64,000 nt of DNA, taken from NCBI GenBank assembly GCA_024655825.1, contig JANLFJ010000015.1, positions 1-64,000 on the forward strand. The letters are read 5' to 3'. The notes under the pieces were generated by a model. It worked only from the letters and a program-made list of their open reading frames with translations, ran no database searches and was not told where the DNA came from. A program made the translations under genes and the position numbers. Source of the DNA: Peptococcaceae bacterium (lineage in GTDB: Bacteria; Bacillota; Peptococcia; DRI-13; PHAD01). How positions within the stretch are numbered: position 1 is the first letter of the stretch; each line of letters begins with the position of its first letter. This document shows positions 26,401 through 34,538 of the stretch, in pieces.

Positions 26401-26790
26401 TCATTCCTGCGACCGCTTCAAGCGCCCCAGGATTTTCCGGCCAATCATGTCCGCGTTTTCGTAAAACTTCATTATTTCTTGACTCGTAGCCTGCTCGATA
26501 TGAATTCCCGCCGTGACAACCACCACCTGGTTAAGCGCCCGGCAGAGCATTTCCGCAAGGGGCACGGCCAGCTTGTCGTCTTTGTGGTGCAAGAGATTGA
26601 ACACCGAAGTCGTGCAGCTTATTGTCCCGTCTCCGCTTAAACTTGGTCTTGGCTGGCTCACGGCCACCGTCCCGATATGGGGCTTTTCTCCGCCTCCCAG
26701 GTAAATGCTGACTCCGCCGGAACTGTCGATCGCGACAGCCTCCAGGGAGTACCTGCCGTCATCGATCCTCTCGGTAATTATGCCGGCCAT
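26401..26790 (-). CDS. LpdD-like prenylated-flavin chaperone protein
   Basis: 129 residues. GGGEKPHIGTVAVSQPRPSL and LAVPLAEMLCRALNQVVVVTAGIHIE fit the LpdD family, small subunits of gallate/protocatechuate-type decarboxylases thought to help load prenylated FMN. Its place directly before ubiX supports the call. The matching large subunit must be encoded elsewhere. A terminator-like hairpin lies upstream of its promoter region. Confidence 0.7.
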   Translation of the reverse strand: MAGIITERIDDGRYSLEAVAIDSSGGVSIYLGGGEKPHIGTVAVSQPRPSLSGDGTISCTTSVFNLLHHKDDKLAVPLAEMLCRALNQVVVVTAGIHIEQATSQEIMKFYENADMIGRKILGRLKRSQE

Positions 26791-26889
26791 GTTTCCTCCT
26801 TCACCCTCTTCACCGTTTTACCCTTCCGAGTTGTTAAAAGGTTTTTTATTAATTATACACCCATTATGCCTGTGCAGCGGAAAATAATT

Positions 26890-26920
26890 GGCGCCGTTCA
26901 GGCGCCGTTTAAACAATTTT
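26890..26920. terminator. hairpin at the end of the thiolase operon
   Basis: GGCGCC, five-base loop GTTCA, GGCGCC, with A/T-rich flanks on both sides (minus strand: AATTATTTT). It lies about 30 bases past the thiolase stop. Confidence 0.55.
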
Positions 26921-26935
26921 TTTATTATCCCTATT

Positions 26936-28111
26936 TCATCTTTCCACCAGGGCGGCAACTCCCTGGCCGCCGCCGATGCAGAGGGTCGCCAGCCCTTTCT
27001 TGGCATCCCTCTTTTGCATTTCGTGCAGAAGGGTGACAAGTATCCGCGCCCCGCTCGCGCCGATGGGGTGGCCCAAGGCGATGGCGCCGCCGTTGACGTT
27101 AACTATGTCCATGTTGAAGCCAAGGTCCCTGGCCACGGCGATGGATTGGGCGGCAAAGGCCTCGTTGGCCTCGATGAGTTCCACGTCTTCCAGCTTCCAG
27201 CCGGCTTTAGCCAGCGCTTTTTTCGTGGCTTCAACCGGCCCGATACCCATTACGGCCGGGTCCACCGCTGCCGAAGCGCCGGCCACAAAACGCGCCATGC
27301 CTTTCTTGCCAAGCTCAAGGGCTTTTTCCCTGGAAGCGAGAACCAGCGCGGCCGCGCCGTCATTGATCCCCGAAGCGTTACCGGCGGTAACCGTCCCGTC
27401 TTTTTTAAACGCCGGTTTAAGTTTGCCGAGGGCTTCCACAGTCACGCCCGGGCGCGGGAATTCGTCTACGGCAAATTCCGTATACCCGCCTTTGGCCGGC
27501 ACCATCACCGGCGTGATCTCATCGGCAAAGCGCCTCTCCTTGATCGCTTTTTCCGCCTTGTTCTGGCTGGCTGCGGCAAACTCGTCCTGCTCTTTCCGGG
27601 AAATGCCCCAGCGTTCCGCTATGTTCTCGGCGGTTACGCCCATGTGGTAGTCCGACATGGCGCACCACAGCCCGTCAACGATCATGGAATCCATCAATTG
27701 CCCGTGCCCCATGCGGTAACCAAAACGCGCCTTGGGCACGAGGTAGGGCGCCTGCGACATGTTTTCCGTACCGCCCGCCACAACCAGGCTGGCATCGCCG
27801 GCGGCAATCGCCTGGACCCCGAGGATCACGGCTTTTAGCCCGGAGCCGCAAACCTTGTTGACGGTCATGGACGGCGTGCTGATGGGCAGACCGGCTTTAA
27901 TCGAGGCCTGGCGGGCCACGTTTTGACCCAGTCCTGCCTGCAGGATGCAGCCCATAATGACTTCGTCCACCATTTCAGGTGTCGCCCCGGCCCTGGCCAG
28001 CGCTTCTTTAATGACCAGAGAACCCAGTTCCACCGCCGATACGCCGGCCAAAGAGCCCCCGAAGGAACCAATGGGCGTCCTGACCGCGCTCAGGATCACA
28101 ACCTCTTTCAT
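26936..28111 (-). CDS. acetyl-CoA acetyltransferase (thiolase)
   Basis: 391 residues. The nucleophilic Cys is in [11 protein letters not shown] (about residue 88), the His in [20 protein letters not shown] and the second Cys in [10 protein letters not shown]. The N-terminus is [17 protein letters not shown]. It joins two acetyl-CoA or cleaves acetoacetyl-CoA. It follows the two CoA-transferase genes, giving an acetoacetate/butyrate-type module (atoDAB-like) that appears to be under a sigma-54 promoter. ATG with GGAGGG upstream. Confidence 0.95.
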   Translation of the reverse strand: MKEVVILSAVRTPIGSFGGSLAGVSAVELGSLVIKEALARAGATPEMVDEVIMGCILQAGLGQNVARQASIKAGLPISTPSMTVNKVCGSGLKAVILGVQAIAAGDASLVVAGGTENMSQAPYLVPKARFGYRMGHGQLMDSMIVDGLWCAMSDYHMGVTAENIAERWGISRKEQDEFAAASQNKAEKAIKERRFADEITPVMVPAKGGYTEFAVDEFPRPGVTVEALGKLKPAFKKDGTVTAGNASGINDGAAALVLASREKALELGKKGMARFVAGASAAVDPAVMGIGPVEATKKALAKAGWKLEDVELIEANEAFAAQSIAVARDLGFNMDIVNVNGGAIALGHPIGASGARILVTLLHEMQKRDAKKGLATLCIGGGQGVAALVER

Positions 28112-28165
28112 ATTCTTCCCTCCATATTTTCTTATTGTTCATTCAAAATTCCGCTGTCGGCCCGT

Positions 28166-28819
28166 TTAAACTTCCATCACTTTCAGGTCCGGCCTGACGA
28201 TCAATTCAGCTTCCGTGGCTTTCCGCACGTCTTCGGCAGTCAGCCCCGGCGCTACCTCTTTCAACACAAGACCCTCCTTGGTCACTTCAATGACGGCCAT
28301 TTCGGTGACGATCATATCAACCTGGCCTTTTGCGGTTAGAGGAAGGTTGCATTTTTTCAGGATCTTCGGGCTCCCGTCCTTGGCAGTGTGTTCCATCGCA
28401 ATGATCACTTTCTTGGCTCCAACCGTCAGGTCCATCGCCCCGCCCATCCCGGGCACCATTTTACCCGGGATCATCCAGTTGGCCAAATTCCCTTCGGCAT
28501 CCACCTGCAGCGCTCCAAGCACCGTAATGTCGAGGTGGCCGCCGCGGATCAGGGCAAAAGACATTGCGCTGTCGAAGAAAGCCGCGTCTGGAAGTATCGT
28601 GACCGGCTGGGCGCCTGCGTTTGTCAGGTCCTTGTCTTCCTGTCCAGGCGGAGGAGTCGGTCCCATGCCTACGAAGCCGTTTTCCGACTGCAGGGTCACC
28701 TCCACGCCCGCGGGTAGATAATTGGCTACAAGTGTCGGCATACCGATGCCCAGGTTGGCCAGGTCGCCGTCTTTGAATTCTTTGGCCACTCTTTTCACGA
28801 TCAGTTCGCGGGGATTCAT
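28166..28819 (-). CDS. 3-oxoacid (acetoacetate/butyrate-type) CoA-transferase subunit B
   Basis: 217 residues. The catalytic Glu is in [12 protein letters not shown], with [13 protein letters not shown] before it and [14 protein letters not shown] after it, as in AtoA/ScoB. With subunit A it transfers CoA between acetyl- or succinyl-CoA and a short acid. ATG at 28819 is fixed by GGAGG upstream; a reading 22 codons longer overlaps subunit A. The two subunit genes are one base apart. Confidence 0.93.
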   Translation of the reverse strand: MNPRELIVKRVAKEFKDGDLANLGIGMPTLVANYLPAGVEVTLQSENGFVGMGPTPPPGQEDKDLTNAGAQPVTILPDAAFFDSAMSFALIRGGHLDITVLGALQVDAEGNLANWMIPGKMVPGMGGAMDLTVGAKKVIIAMEHTAKDGSPKILKKCNLPLTAKGQVDMIVTEMAVIEVTKEGLVLKEVAPGLTAEDVRKATEAELIVRPDLKVMEV

Positions 28820-28820
28820 T

Positions 28821-29507
28821 TTAAGCACCTCCTTTTTGCTTTGCGCAGCCGCTTTCCGGCGCCGCAATGGCATCAACCAACACATGGGGCGTCATCACTT
28901 CATCGGGATCGATTTCGCCCACCTCTACAAGCTGCTCGGCTTCCACAACCACGTAATCGGCGGCCATGGCCATAAGGGGGTTGAAATTCCGGCTGGAATA
29001 ACGGTAAACCAGGTTGCCCTTTTTATCAGCCTTGTGGGCTTTGATAAAGGCAATGCCGGCCTTAAGGGGCAGTTCCAGCAGGTATTCTTTGCCGTAGACC
29101 TCCAGCTTTTTCTTACCCTCTTCAACGATCGTGCCGATACCGGTGGGTGTGAGAATTCCACCCAGCCCCGCTCCTGCCGCGCGGATTCTTTCCGCCAGCG
29201 TCCCCTGGGGCACAAGTTCTACCTCCAGTTCGCCGGCGTTCATCTGGCGGCCCGTCTCCGGGTTTGTTCCGATGTGAGAAACGATAACCTTCTTGGCCTG
29301 CTTGCTGACCACCAGCTTCCCTATCCCCTTGTCGGGAAAGGCGGTATCGTTGCCGATTACCGTGAGGTTTTTCACCCCTTTTTCCACCAGGGCGTCGACC
29401 AGCCTTTCCGGAGCGCCTACACCCAAAAATCCGCCGATCATGATGACATCGCCGTCTTTTACTTTGCCCACGGCTTCCTGCACTGAGATAATCTTGCTCT
29501 TGCCCAT
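28821..29507 (-). CDS. 3-oxoacid CoA-transferase subunit A
   Basis: 228 residues. [19 protein letters not shown], the [13 protein letters not shown] segment and the [19 protein letters not shown] loop match AtoD/ScoA. ATG at 29507 has GAGGTTAA just upstream. It is the first gene of the CoA-transferase/thiolase operon and lies about 75 bases downstream of a sigma-54 promoter, with activator sites further up and an activator gene beyond. The C-terminal tail is Lys/Gly-rich. Confidence 0.93.
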   Translation of the reverse strand: MGKSKIISVQEAVGKVKDGDVIMIGGFLGVGAPERLVDALVEKGVKNLTVIGNDTAFPDKGIGKLVVSKQAKKVIVSHIGTNPETGRQMNAGELEVELVPQGTLAERIRAAGAGLGGILTPTGIGTIVEEGKKKLEVYGKEYLLELPLKAGIAFIKAHKADKKGNLVYRYSSRNFNPLMAMAADYVVVEAEQLVEVGEIDPDEVMTPHVLVDAIAAPESGCAKQKGGA

Positions 29508-29591
29508 CTTTAACCTCCTCCGCGTTTTTAAACTCAATAAATGAATCTTCGCCTTGTTTATCCCTCATGCATCAAGTCTATAAATTGTTAA

Positions 29592-29607
29592 TGCAAAGAC
29601 CGTGCCG
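29592..29607 (-). promoter_or_regulatory. sigma-54 promoter of the CoA-transferase/thiolase operon
   Basis: On the minus strand CGGCAC, five bases, TTGCA: a near-consensus -24/-12 element (TGGCAC-N5-TTGCA). Transcription should start near 29580, about 70 bases before the subunit A start. Two sigma-54 activator genes lie directly upstream. Confidence 0.8.
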
Positions 29608-29680
29608 AAATTCTCGAAGCCGGTAAAACCCGCTTTATCAAAGGCTGTATAATTCACGCAGTCTAAAAAACCGCGCCGGT

Positions 29681-29796
29681 GATACGCATTCGCATCGCAA
29701 GCGCGGTTAAACAATAGATTTCCGTCCTTTTTAACTAACCTCAATGGATATATGCACATGATGCATTATTGTATCGCTATGATGCGCCATTGCATC
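29681..29796 (-). promoter_or_regulatory. three 16-bp inverted-repeat activator sites
   Basis: GATAC-N6-GCATC at 29681-29696, GATGC-N6-GTATC at 29760-29775 and GATGC-N6-GCATC at 29781-29796 share the pattern GATRC-N6-GYATC. The last two are 21 bp apart, two helical turns. They lie about 75-190 bp upstream of the sigma-54 promoter, the normal place for enhancer binding; the last touches the activator gene's stop codon. Confidence 0.65.
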
Positions 29797-31891
29797 AATC
29801 GGCGGTTTTCAGGCCGTACTTCCTGGCTTTTCTCACAACTGTCGGCTGGCTTATGCCCAGCAAAGACGCCGCCTTGCGCGTGCTGCCCTGGCTTTCCAGG
29901 GCCTTGGCGATCAGTTCCCTCTCCACCCTGGCCACGGCTTCTTCCAGCAGCATCTGTTTATCCCCGCCGGCAGCAGGTGTTTCCCTCTCTCTTTTTTCCG
30001 TCAAGCTCTTCAAGTGGTCCCTGGTAATGACATCATCATTGATGATTACCACTACCCGCTCCAGGAGGTTCCTCAGCTCGCGCACGTTTCCCGGCCAATC
30101 ATACCTGGAAAGCGTCTCCAGGGCGGAATGATCCAGCTGCTTTTTCCTGTTGTATTTGCTGTTGTAAAAGTCCAGGTAATGCTTGGCCAGAAGGGTGATA
30201 TCCTCCCGCCTTTCCCTGAGCGGCGGGATATAAATGGGAATGACATTCAACCGGTAATACAGGTCCTCCCTGAATTTCCCTTTCTTCACCAGTTCCGCAA
30301 GGTTTTGGTTGGTGGCGGCGATGATCCGCAGGTCCAGCTTCTGCGGCCTTGTCCCCCCAATCCTCGTAATCTCTTTTTCCTGGATCACCCGCAGCAGCTT
30401 TGCCTGCAGGCTTAAAGGCAGGTCGCCAACTTCATCCAGCAAAATAGTGCCTGTATCGGCAAGTTCAAACATGCCCGGCTTGCCCCTGTTCTGCGCGCCG
30501 GTGAAGGCCCCTTTCTCGTAGCCGAACAGCTCGGACTCCAGCAGGCTTTCAGGTATAGCCGCGCAGTTGACTTTGATAAACGGCCCGTCCTTTCGCGGGC
30601 TTTCTTTATGGATCCACAGGGCAATGACGTCCTTGCCCACCCCCGTCTCTCCCAGCAGCAATACATTGGCATCGACCTGCGAGGCCCTGTAAGCGAGTTC
30701 CATGACCAGCTTGATTTCCCTGCTTTGTCCTATAACTTCCGATTTTTCCAGCTGCTGCTGCCGCAAGTGGGCCAGCTCCAGGTGGTATTTTCTCGTCAGC
30801 TCTTCCGTTTTTTCCAGCTTTTCCTTCAGGTTAATCAATTCCGTAATGTCCCTGACCGTCGTCACCACGCAAATGATTTCGCCGTTCTCGTTAAAAATGG
30901 GGTTCCCGGTGATCAGGCACCTCTTGCTCCCTTTGATGGTGTGCATGATGGTCACAGGCTCTTTCTTCTCCAGGACGATGAGCGTCACCGACTGGGAGTA
31001 GTAGCCCTTTTCCACCAGGTCTTTCATGTGCCAGCCGATCACCTCTTCAGGCTTGATGCCTGTGATCCTGGTATATGATTTGTTGATCCTGGTCGTGTAA
31101 CCTTTGCCGTCCGTAATGTACAGGCCCTCGTAAACCGAGTCGATTATGGCATCAAGCTCCTTGTTCAAGGCCTGGGAAGCCTTCAGTTCGCTGGCAATCG
31201 CTTCCAGATCGGAGATGTCCTGCAAAACGGCGACAGCCCCCGTCACCTTGCCGTCTTTAATTATGGGAGACCTGTTGGTGATAGCCGTCACCGGCCCGAA
31301 CTGGATCTTTTTACTGTAGCGGCACTCCCCGGTGCGCAGCACTTCCAGCAGGCCGCTCTGGGGTATTATGTCCATCACAAACCTGCCCACCGCCTTGCGC
31401 GCTTTAATGCCGGTTATCCTTTCCGCGGCGGGATTCCAGTTCGTTATGATGCCTTGCGAGTCAACGGCGATAATTGCGTTGTACAGCGATTCCAGGATGA
31501 CCTTGAGCTTGTCGTGAGACTGTTCCATATCCCGGTAAAACGTCTCCATCAGGTCCGTGCGCGTGATTATGCCCGTTATTTTGTTTTTCTCATCAACGAC
31601 GGGCATCCTCCCCACCTTCGCCTGGCAGACCTCGTGGAACGGTGTATCCACCCGCGCGGTAATCACTTCTTGTTTCATCAGCTGCTTTACCGGCGTGGTG
31701 TTGGGCAGTCCCCCGGCCACCACGTCCATCAGGTGTCCCTTGGTGAACAGGCCGATCACCCTTCCCTCGTCGTCAACCACCGGCGCCCCGTCAATCATCC
31801 TTTTGCGGAATTCTGCCGCCGCGCGCCCGACAGGGTCCTCGGCCTTGAGACAGAATGGTTGGGGCGTCATGAAATCCCCGGCCTTTTTCAT
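29795..31891 (-). CDS. sigma-54 activator with CBS, PAS, AAA+ and Fis-type HTH domains
   Basis: 698 residues. Two CBS domains (about 5-115: KKAGDFMTPQPFCL and VKQLMKQEVITA), two PAS domains (about 125-350), the AAA+ domain with Walker A GETGVGKDV, the sigma-54 contact loop GAFTGA and LLDEVGDLPL, and a C-terminal HTH (GSTRKAASLLGISQPTVVRK). CBS domains usually bind adenosyl compounds, so activity may respond to energy or CoA state. ATG at 31891 is fixed by AGGGAGGCGAGG upstream. It probably activates the adjacent CoA-transferase/thiolase operon. Confidence 0.9.
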   Translation of the reverse strand: MKKAGDFMTPQPFCLKAEDPVGRAAAEFRKRMIDGAPVVDDEGRVIGLFTKGHLMDVVAGGLPNTTPVKQLMKQEVITARVDTPFHEVCQAKVGRMPVVDEKNKITGIITRTDLMETFYRDMEQSHDKLKVILESLYNAIIAVDSQGIITNWNPAAERITGIKARKAVGRFVMDIIPQSGLLEVLRTGECRYSKKIQFGPVTAITNRSPIIKDGKVTGAVAVLQDISDLEAIASELKASQALNKELDAIIDSVYEGLYITDGKGYTTRINKSYTRITGIKPEEVIGWHMKDLVEKGYYSQSVTLIVLEKKEPVTIMHTIKGSKRCLITGNPIFNENGEIICVVTTVRDITELINLKEKLEKTEELTRKYHLELAHLRQQQLEKSEVIGQSREIKLVMELAYRASQVDANVLLLGETGVGKDVIALWIHKESPRKDGPFIKVNCAAIPESLLESELFGYEKGAFTGAQNRGKPGMFELADTGTILLDEVGDLPLSLQAKLLRVIQEKEITRIGGTRPQKLDLRIIAATNQNLAELVKKGKFREDLYYRLNVIPIYIPPLRERREDITLLAKHYLDFYNSKYNRKKQLDHSALETLSRYDWPGNVRELRNLLERVVVIINDDVITRDHLKSLTEKRERETPAAGGDKQMLLEEAVARVERELIAKALESQGSTRKAASLLGISQPTVVRKARKYGLKTAD

Positions 31892-31914
31892 CGAGCCTCG
31901 CCTCCCTGGCAGGA

Positions 31915-33315
31915 TCATGCCTGTAGATTGTATTTCTTCTTCTTGCGCACCAGGGTGGAAAGGTCGATTCCCAGGGCCCTGGCCGCCTTGCGCATAGAAC
32001 CGCACACCGTTAACGCTCTTTTGATAACCTCGCCTTCCACCCGGCTCTGGATCTCCTTTAAGTCGAACGTATCCAAATCAACGGGCAAAACGCCTGGTTC
32101 CTTTTCCACCGCTTTTTTGATGTGGCTGGGGATACACTTTTCGTCTATTGTCTCCCCGTCTGCCAGAACAATCATCCGTTCCACCAGGTTTTTGAGTTCG
32201 CGCACATTGCCCGGCCAGTCATACCTGGTGAGGGTCTCCAGCGCCTGCGGCGAAATCTTTTTCTGAAAGCCGAACCGGTCATTGTTAACTTCTAAGAAAT
32301 GGAATACCAGGGGAACGATGTCCTCTTTCCGCTCGCGCAGCGGTGGAATATGCACGGGAATCACGTTCAGGCGGTAGAAGAGGTCCTGGCGAAAACGGTT
32401 TTCACGGACCATCTTTTCGAGATCGCTGTTGGTGGCGGCAATGATGCGCGTATCGATGTTGACCGTCCTGGTCCCCCCCAAGCGGTAAACCTGGTTTCTC
32501 TGCAGAACATCAAGGAGTTTAACCTGCGTGGAATGAGGCATGGCGCCGATCTCATCAAGAAAGAGCGTCCCGTCGTTGGCCAGTTCAAACAAGCCTCTTT
32601 TCCCGCCTTTGGCCGCCCCGGTAAAGGCGCCCGGCTCATAACCGAAAAGCTCTGACTCCAGCAGGTTTTCCGGGATCGCGCTGCAGTTGATCTGGATGAA
32701 CGGTCGCGAAGAAGAAGGATCAGCCGCCTCATGGATGTAGCGGGCCAGCACGTCCTTGCCCACCCCGGATTCGCCCTGGATCAGCACAGGCGAAGAAACC
32801 TGGGAGACCCTCAAGGCCAGCCGCCGGATATTCCGCATGGCAGGGCTTTCCACCACAAACCTTCCTGACTTTTGCGACTCCCGGTGCATCTGCCACAACT
32901 GCTGGCGGTATTCCATATTCAGGTCGCTCGTGCTTTTTAATTCCTCCCGCAGCTTGAGCAAATCAGTGATGTCGCGAACATTGGAAAAAACCCTGAGCAG
33001 CCTTCCCTCGTCGTTGAATACGGGGATGCTGGTGACAAGGGCCGAGACGCCGTTATAATAATCAATCACCTTGGTGACCGGCTTTTTTGTCCTGATCACC
33101 TCCGGTGAACAGGCGTCCGGTATTTCATTCTCGGCAACCAGGTCCTGCAGACGGCGTCCCAGTATCTTCTCTCGCTTCAATCCCGATATGCGCAAATAGG
33201 CGTCATTGAAATAAATGGCCGCCCCCTCGCTGTCGGTGATAAAAATCCCGTCATATGAGGAGTCAATTATTTTCATTAATAATTCGTTTTCTTCTTTCAA
33301 AAACCATTTGTCCAC
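31915..33315 (-). CDS. sigma-54 activator with PAS, AAA+ and Fis-type HTH domains
   Basis: 466 residues. One PAS domain (about 10-115, IIDSSYDGIFITDSEG), AAA+ with GESGVGKDVLARYI, GAFTGA in GYEPGAFTGAAKG, FLDEIGAMP, and an HTH (GSMRKAARALGIDLSTLVRK) close to that of the neighbouring activator. GTG at 33315 has AAGGCGGG upstream; an earlier ATG at 33384 would place the start inside the upstream palindrome region. It ends 23 bases before the second activator gene, so both are probably co-transcribed. Confidence 0.88.
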   Translation of the reverse strand: MDKWFLKEENELLMKIIDSSYDGIFITDSEGAAIYFNDAYLRISGLKREKILGRRLQDLVAENEIPDACSPEVIRTKKPVTKVIDYYNGVSALVTSIPVFNDEGRLLRVFSNVRDITDLLKLREELKSTSDLNMEYRQQLWQMHRESQKSGRFVVESPAMRNIRRLALRVSQVSSPVLIQGESGVGKDVLARYIHEAADPSSSRPFIQINCSAIPENLLESELFGYEPGAFTGAAKGGKRGLFELANDGTLFLDEIGAMPHSTQVKLLDVLQRNQVYRLGGTRTVNIDTRIIAATNSDLEKMVRENRFRQDLFYRLNVIPVHIPPLRERKEDIVPLVFHFLEVNNDRFGFQKKISPQALETLTRYDWPGNVRELKNLVERMIVLADGETIDEKCIPSHIKKAVEKEPGVLPVDLDTFDLKEIQSRVEGEVIKRALTVCGSMRKAARALGIDLSTLVRKKKKYNLQA

Positions 33316-33364
33316 GCCATTCCCGCCTTCGCCAGTTGTCCCCGTATGCACAGCCAAAGCGCTT

Positions 33365-33382
33365 GTGTGCATTATTGCATAC
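33365..33382 (+). promoter_or_regulatory. activator-site-like inverted repeat upstream of the second activator gene
   Basis: GTGTGC-ATTATT-GCATAC has the same spacing and the same ATTATT centre as the site at 29760. Extra ATGCA half-sites follow at 33383 and 33394. It sits about 150 bp upstream of the rightward sigma-54 promoter at 33529. Confidence 0.5.
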
Positions 33383-33528
33383 ATGCAGGGCCATATGCAT
33401 CCTGCGTGCGCCGCAATCCTCTTTTATTGTTTTCGCCCTCGCATACGTTTTTCCTTCTGCAGCAAAAAGAAATCCTGAAAAATCCCGTCTGCAGGCGGCC
33501 GCAAGGACGGCACGGTTCTCCGTCATCC

Positions 33529-33544
33529 CGGCACAGTTCTTGCA
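33529..33544 (+). promoter_or_regulatory. sigma-54 promoter pointing right into gene-free DNA
   Basis: CGGCAC, five bases, TTGCA on the plus strand is as good a -24/-12 match as the one before the CoA-transferase operon. No plus-strand gene follows: the next gene, iclR-type, is on the minus strand. The 373-base gap 33316-33688 otherwise holds the activator sites and the iclR-type terminator. Confidence 0.6.
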
Positions 33545-33596
33545 TAATAAATAAGCGCGCCCAATTTCGCGCTCCTGTTATCCAGCACAGGGGAAC

Positions 33597-33654
33597 GGCA
33601 AACGAAAAGACCTGCTCGCCACCCGGCGGGTAAAATCCTCCGGCAGGGCAGGTC
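33597..33654 (-). terminator. terminator after the IclR-type gene
   Basis: On the minus strand GACCTGC pairs with GCAGGTC (inner CCGG/CCGG pairs) and is followed by TTTTCGTTT. It lies about 35 bases past the regulator's stop. Confidence 0.7.
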
Positions 33655-33688
33655 CGGTTTGCCGAGATGCTGATTCATTTTTATCTTC

Positions 33689-34462
33689 TCACCTGTATCC
33701 CAGTTTGATGGAAATACTGCCGGTAGCAGTTTTAACCAGCCGGGCGAATTCTTCAATTTTTTCATCCGTGATCCTGGTTTTAGGCCCGGAAATGCTGATG
33801 GCCGCTATCGCTTCTTTCCGGTGGTTGAATATAGGCGCGGCAATGCAGCGCAGCCCGATCTCTATTTCTTCGTCGTCTATGCTGTATCCTTTTTCCCTTA
33901 TTGCTTCCAAAGATTTTGCCAGCTCCCCGGGATCGGTAATCGTTTTTTCCGTGAACCTGCCCAAGCCCCTTGCCAGCACTTCCCGGTACAGATTTTCCGG
34001 GAAATAGGCCAAAAGCGCCTTGCCGACGCCCGTGCAATGAAGGTTGACGCTCCTGCCGACCTGGGAAATAATGTTGATTGCGCTTGGTCCTTCAACTTTT
34101 TCGATATAAACGGCCTCCGCCCGGTTCCGAACAACCAGGTGCACTGTTTCCCTGGTTTTTTCAACCAGATCCTGCAGGTACGGCCTGGCGATCTCTCTCA
34201 GTTCCAGCCCCTCTTCATAGACCTGGCCCAGCTGAAATATCTTTAAACCCAGCCGGTATTTTCCGGTGTCGGGGTTTTGCTCCACATAGCCCCTGTTTTG
34301 CAGCGTCTTTAGCAGCCCAAAACAGGTGTTTTTTTTCAGGCCGAGCCGTTTGGCTATTTCGGTGACTCCCAGCTCTTTTTCTTTGCCGCTGAACTCTTCC
34401 AGGATGTTGAGAGCCCTTTCCACCGATTGAATAGTATGGCCGTTCCTGTGGTTTGATTCCAT
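33689..34462 (-). CDS. IclR family transcriptional regulator
   Basis: 257 residues. The N-terminal winged HTH (VERALNILEEFSGKEKELGVTEIAKRLGL) and the C-terminal IclR effector domain (GLELREIARPYLQDLVEKTRETVHL, CIAAPIFNHRKEAIAAISISG) are complete. Such regulators control aromatic-acid and short-chain acid catabolism and often bind the pathway substrate. It lies 75 bases downstream of the M24-fold gene on the same strand and is the obvious local regulator of the 34.5-43.5 kb operon. Confidence 0.92.
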   Translation of the reverse strand: MESNHRNGHTIQSVERALNILEEFSGKEKELGVTEIAKRLGLKKNTCFGLLKTLQNRGYVEQNPDTGKYRLGLKIFQLGQVYEEGLELREIARPYLQDLVEKTRETVHLVVRNRAEAVYIEKVEGPSAINIISQVGRSVNLHCTGVGKALLAYFPENLYREVLARGLGRFTEKTITDPGELAKSLEAIREKGYSIDDEEIEIGLRCIAAPIFNHRKEAIAAISISGPKTRITDEKIEEFARLVKTATGSISIKLGYR

Positions 34463-34511
34463 CCGGCTGGCTATCCCCCTAAATCACATTGAGAAAAGTT
34501 TTTACGGAGTT

Positions 34512-34538
34512 ATTATAACACATTCTGAAAATAGTGTT
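34512..34538 (-). promoter_or_regulatory. promoter with overlapping inverted repeat for the IclR-type gene
   Basis: A minus-strand TATAAT (34512-34517) lies 50 bases before the gene. AACAC (34517-34521) and GTGTT (34534-34538) form an inverted repeat next to it, a candidate autoregulatory operator. Confidence 0.4.

Noticed and set aside
26888-27838. 316-codon plus-strand open frame opposite the thiolase
   Set aside because: Shadow of the thiolase gene, rich in Arg, His and Gly with no domain.
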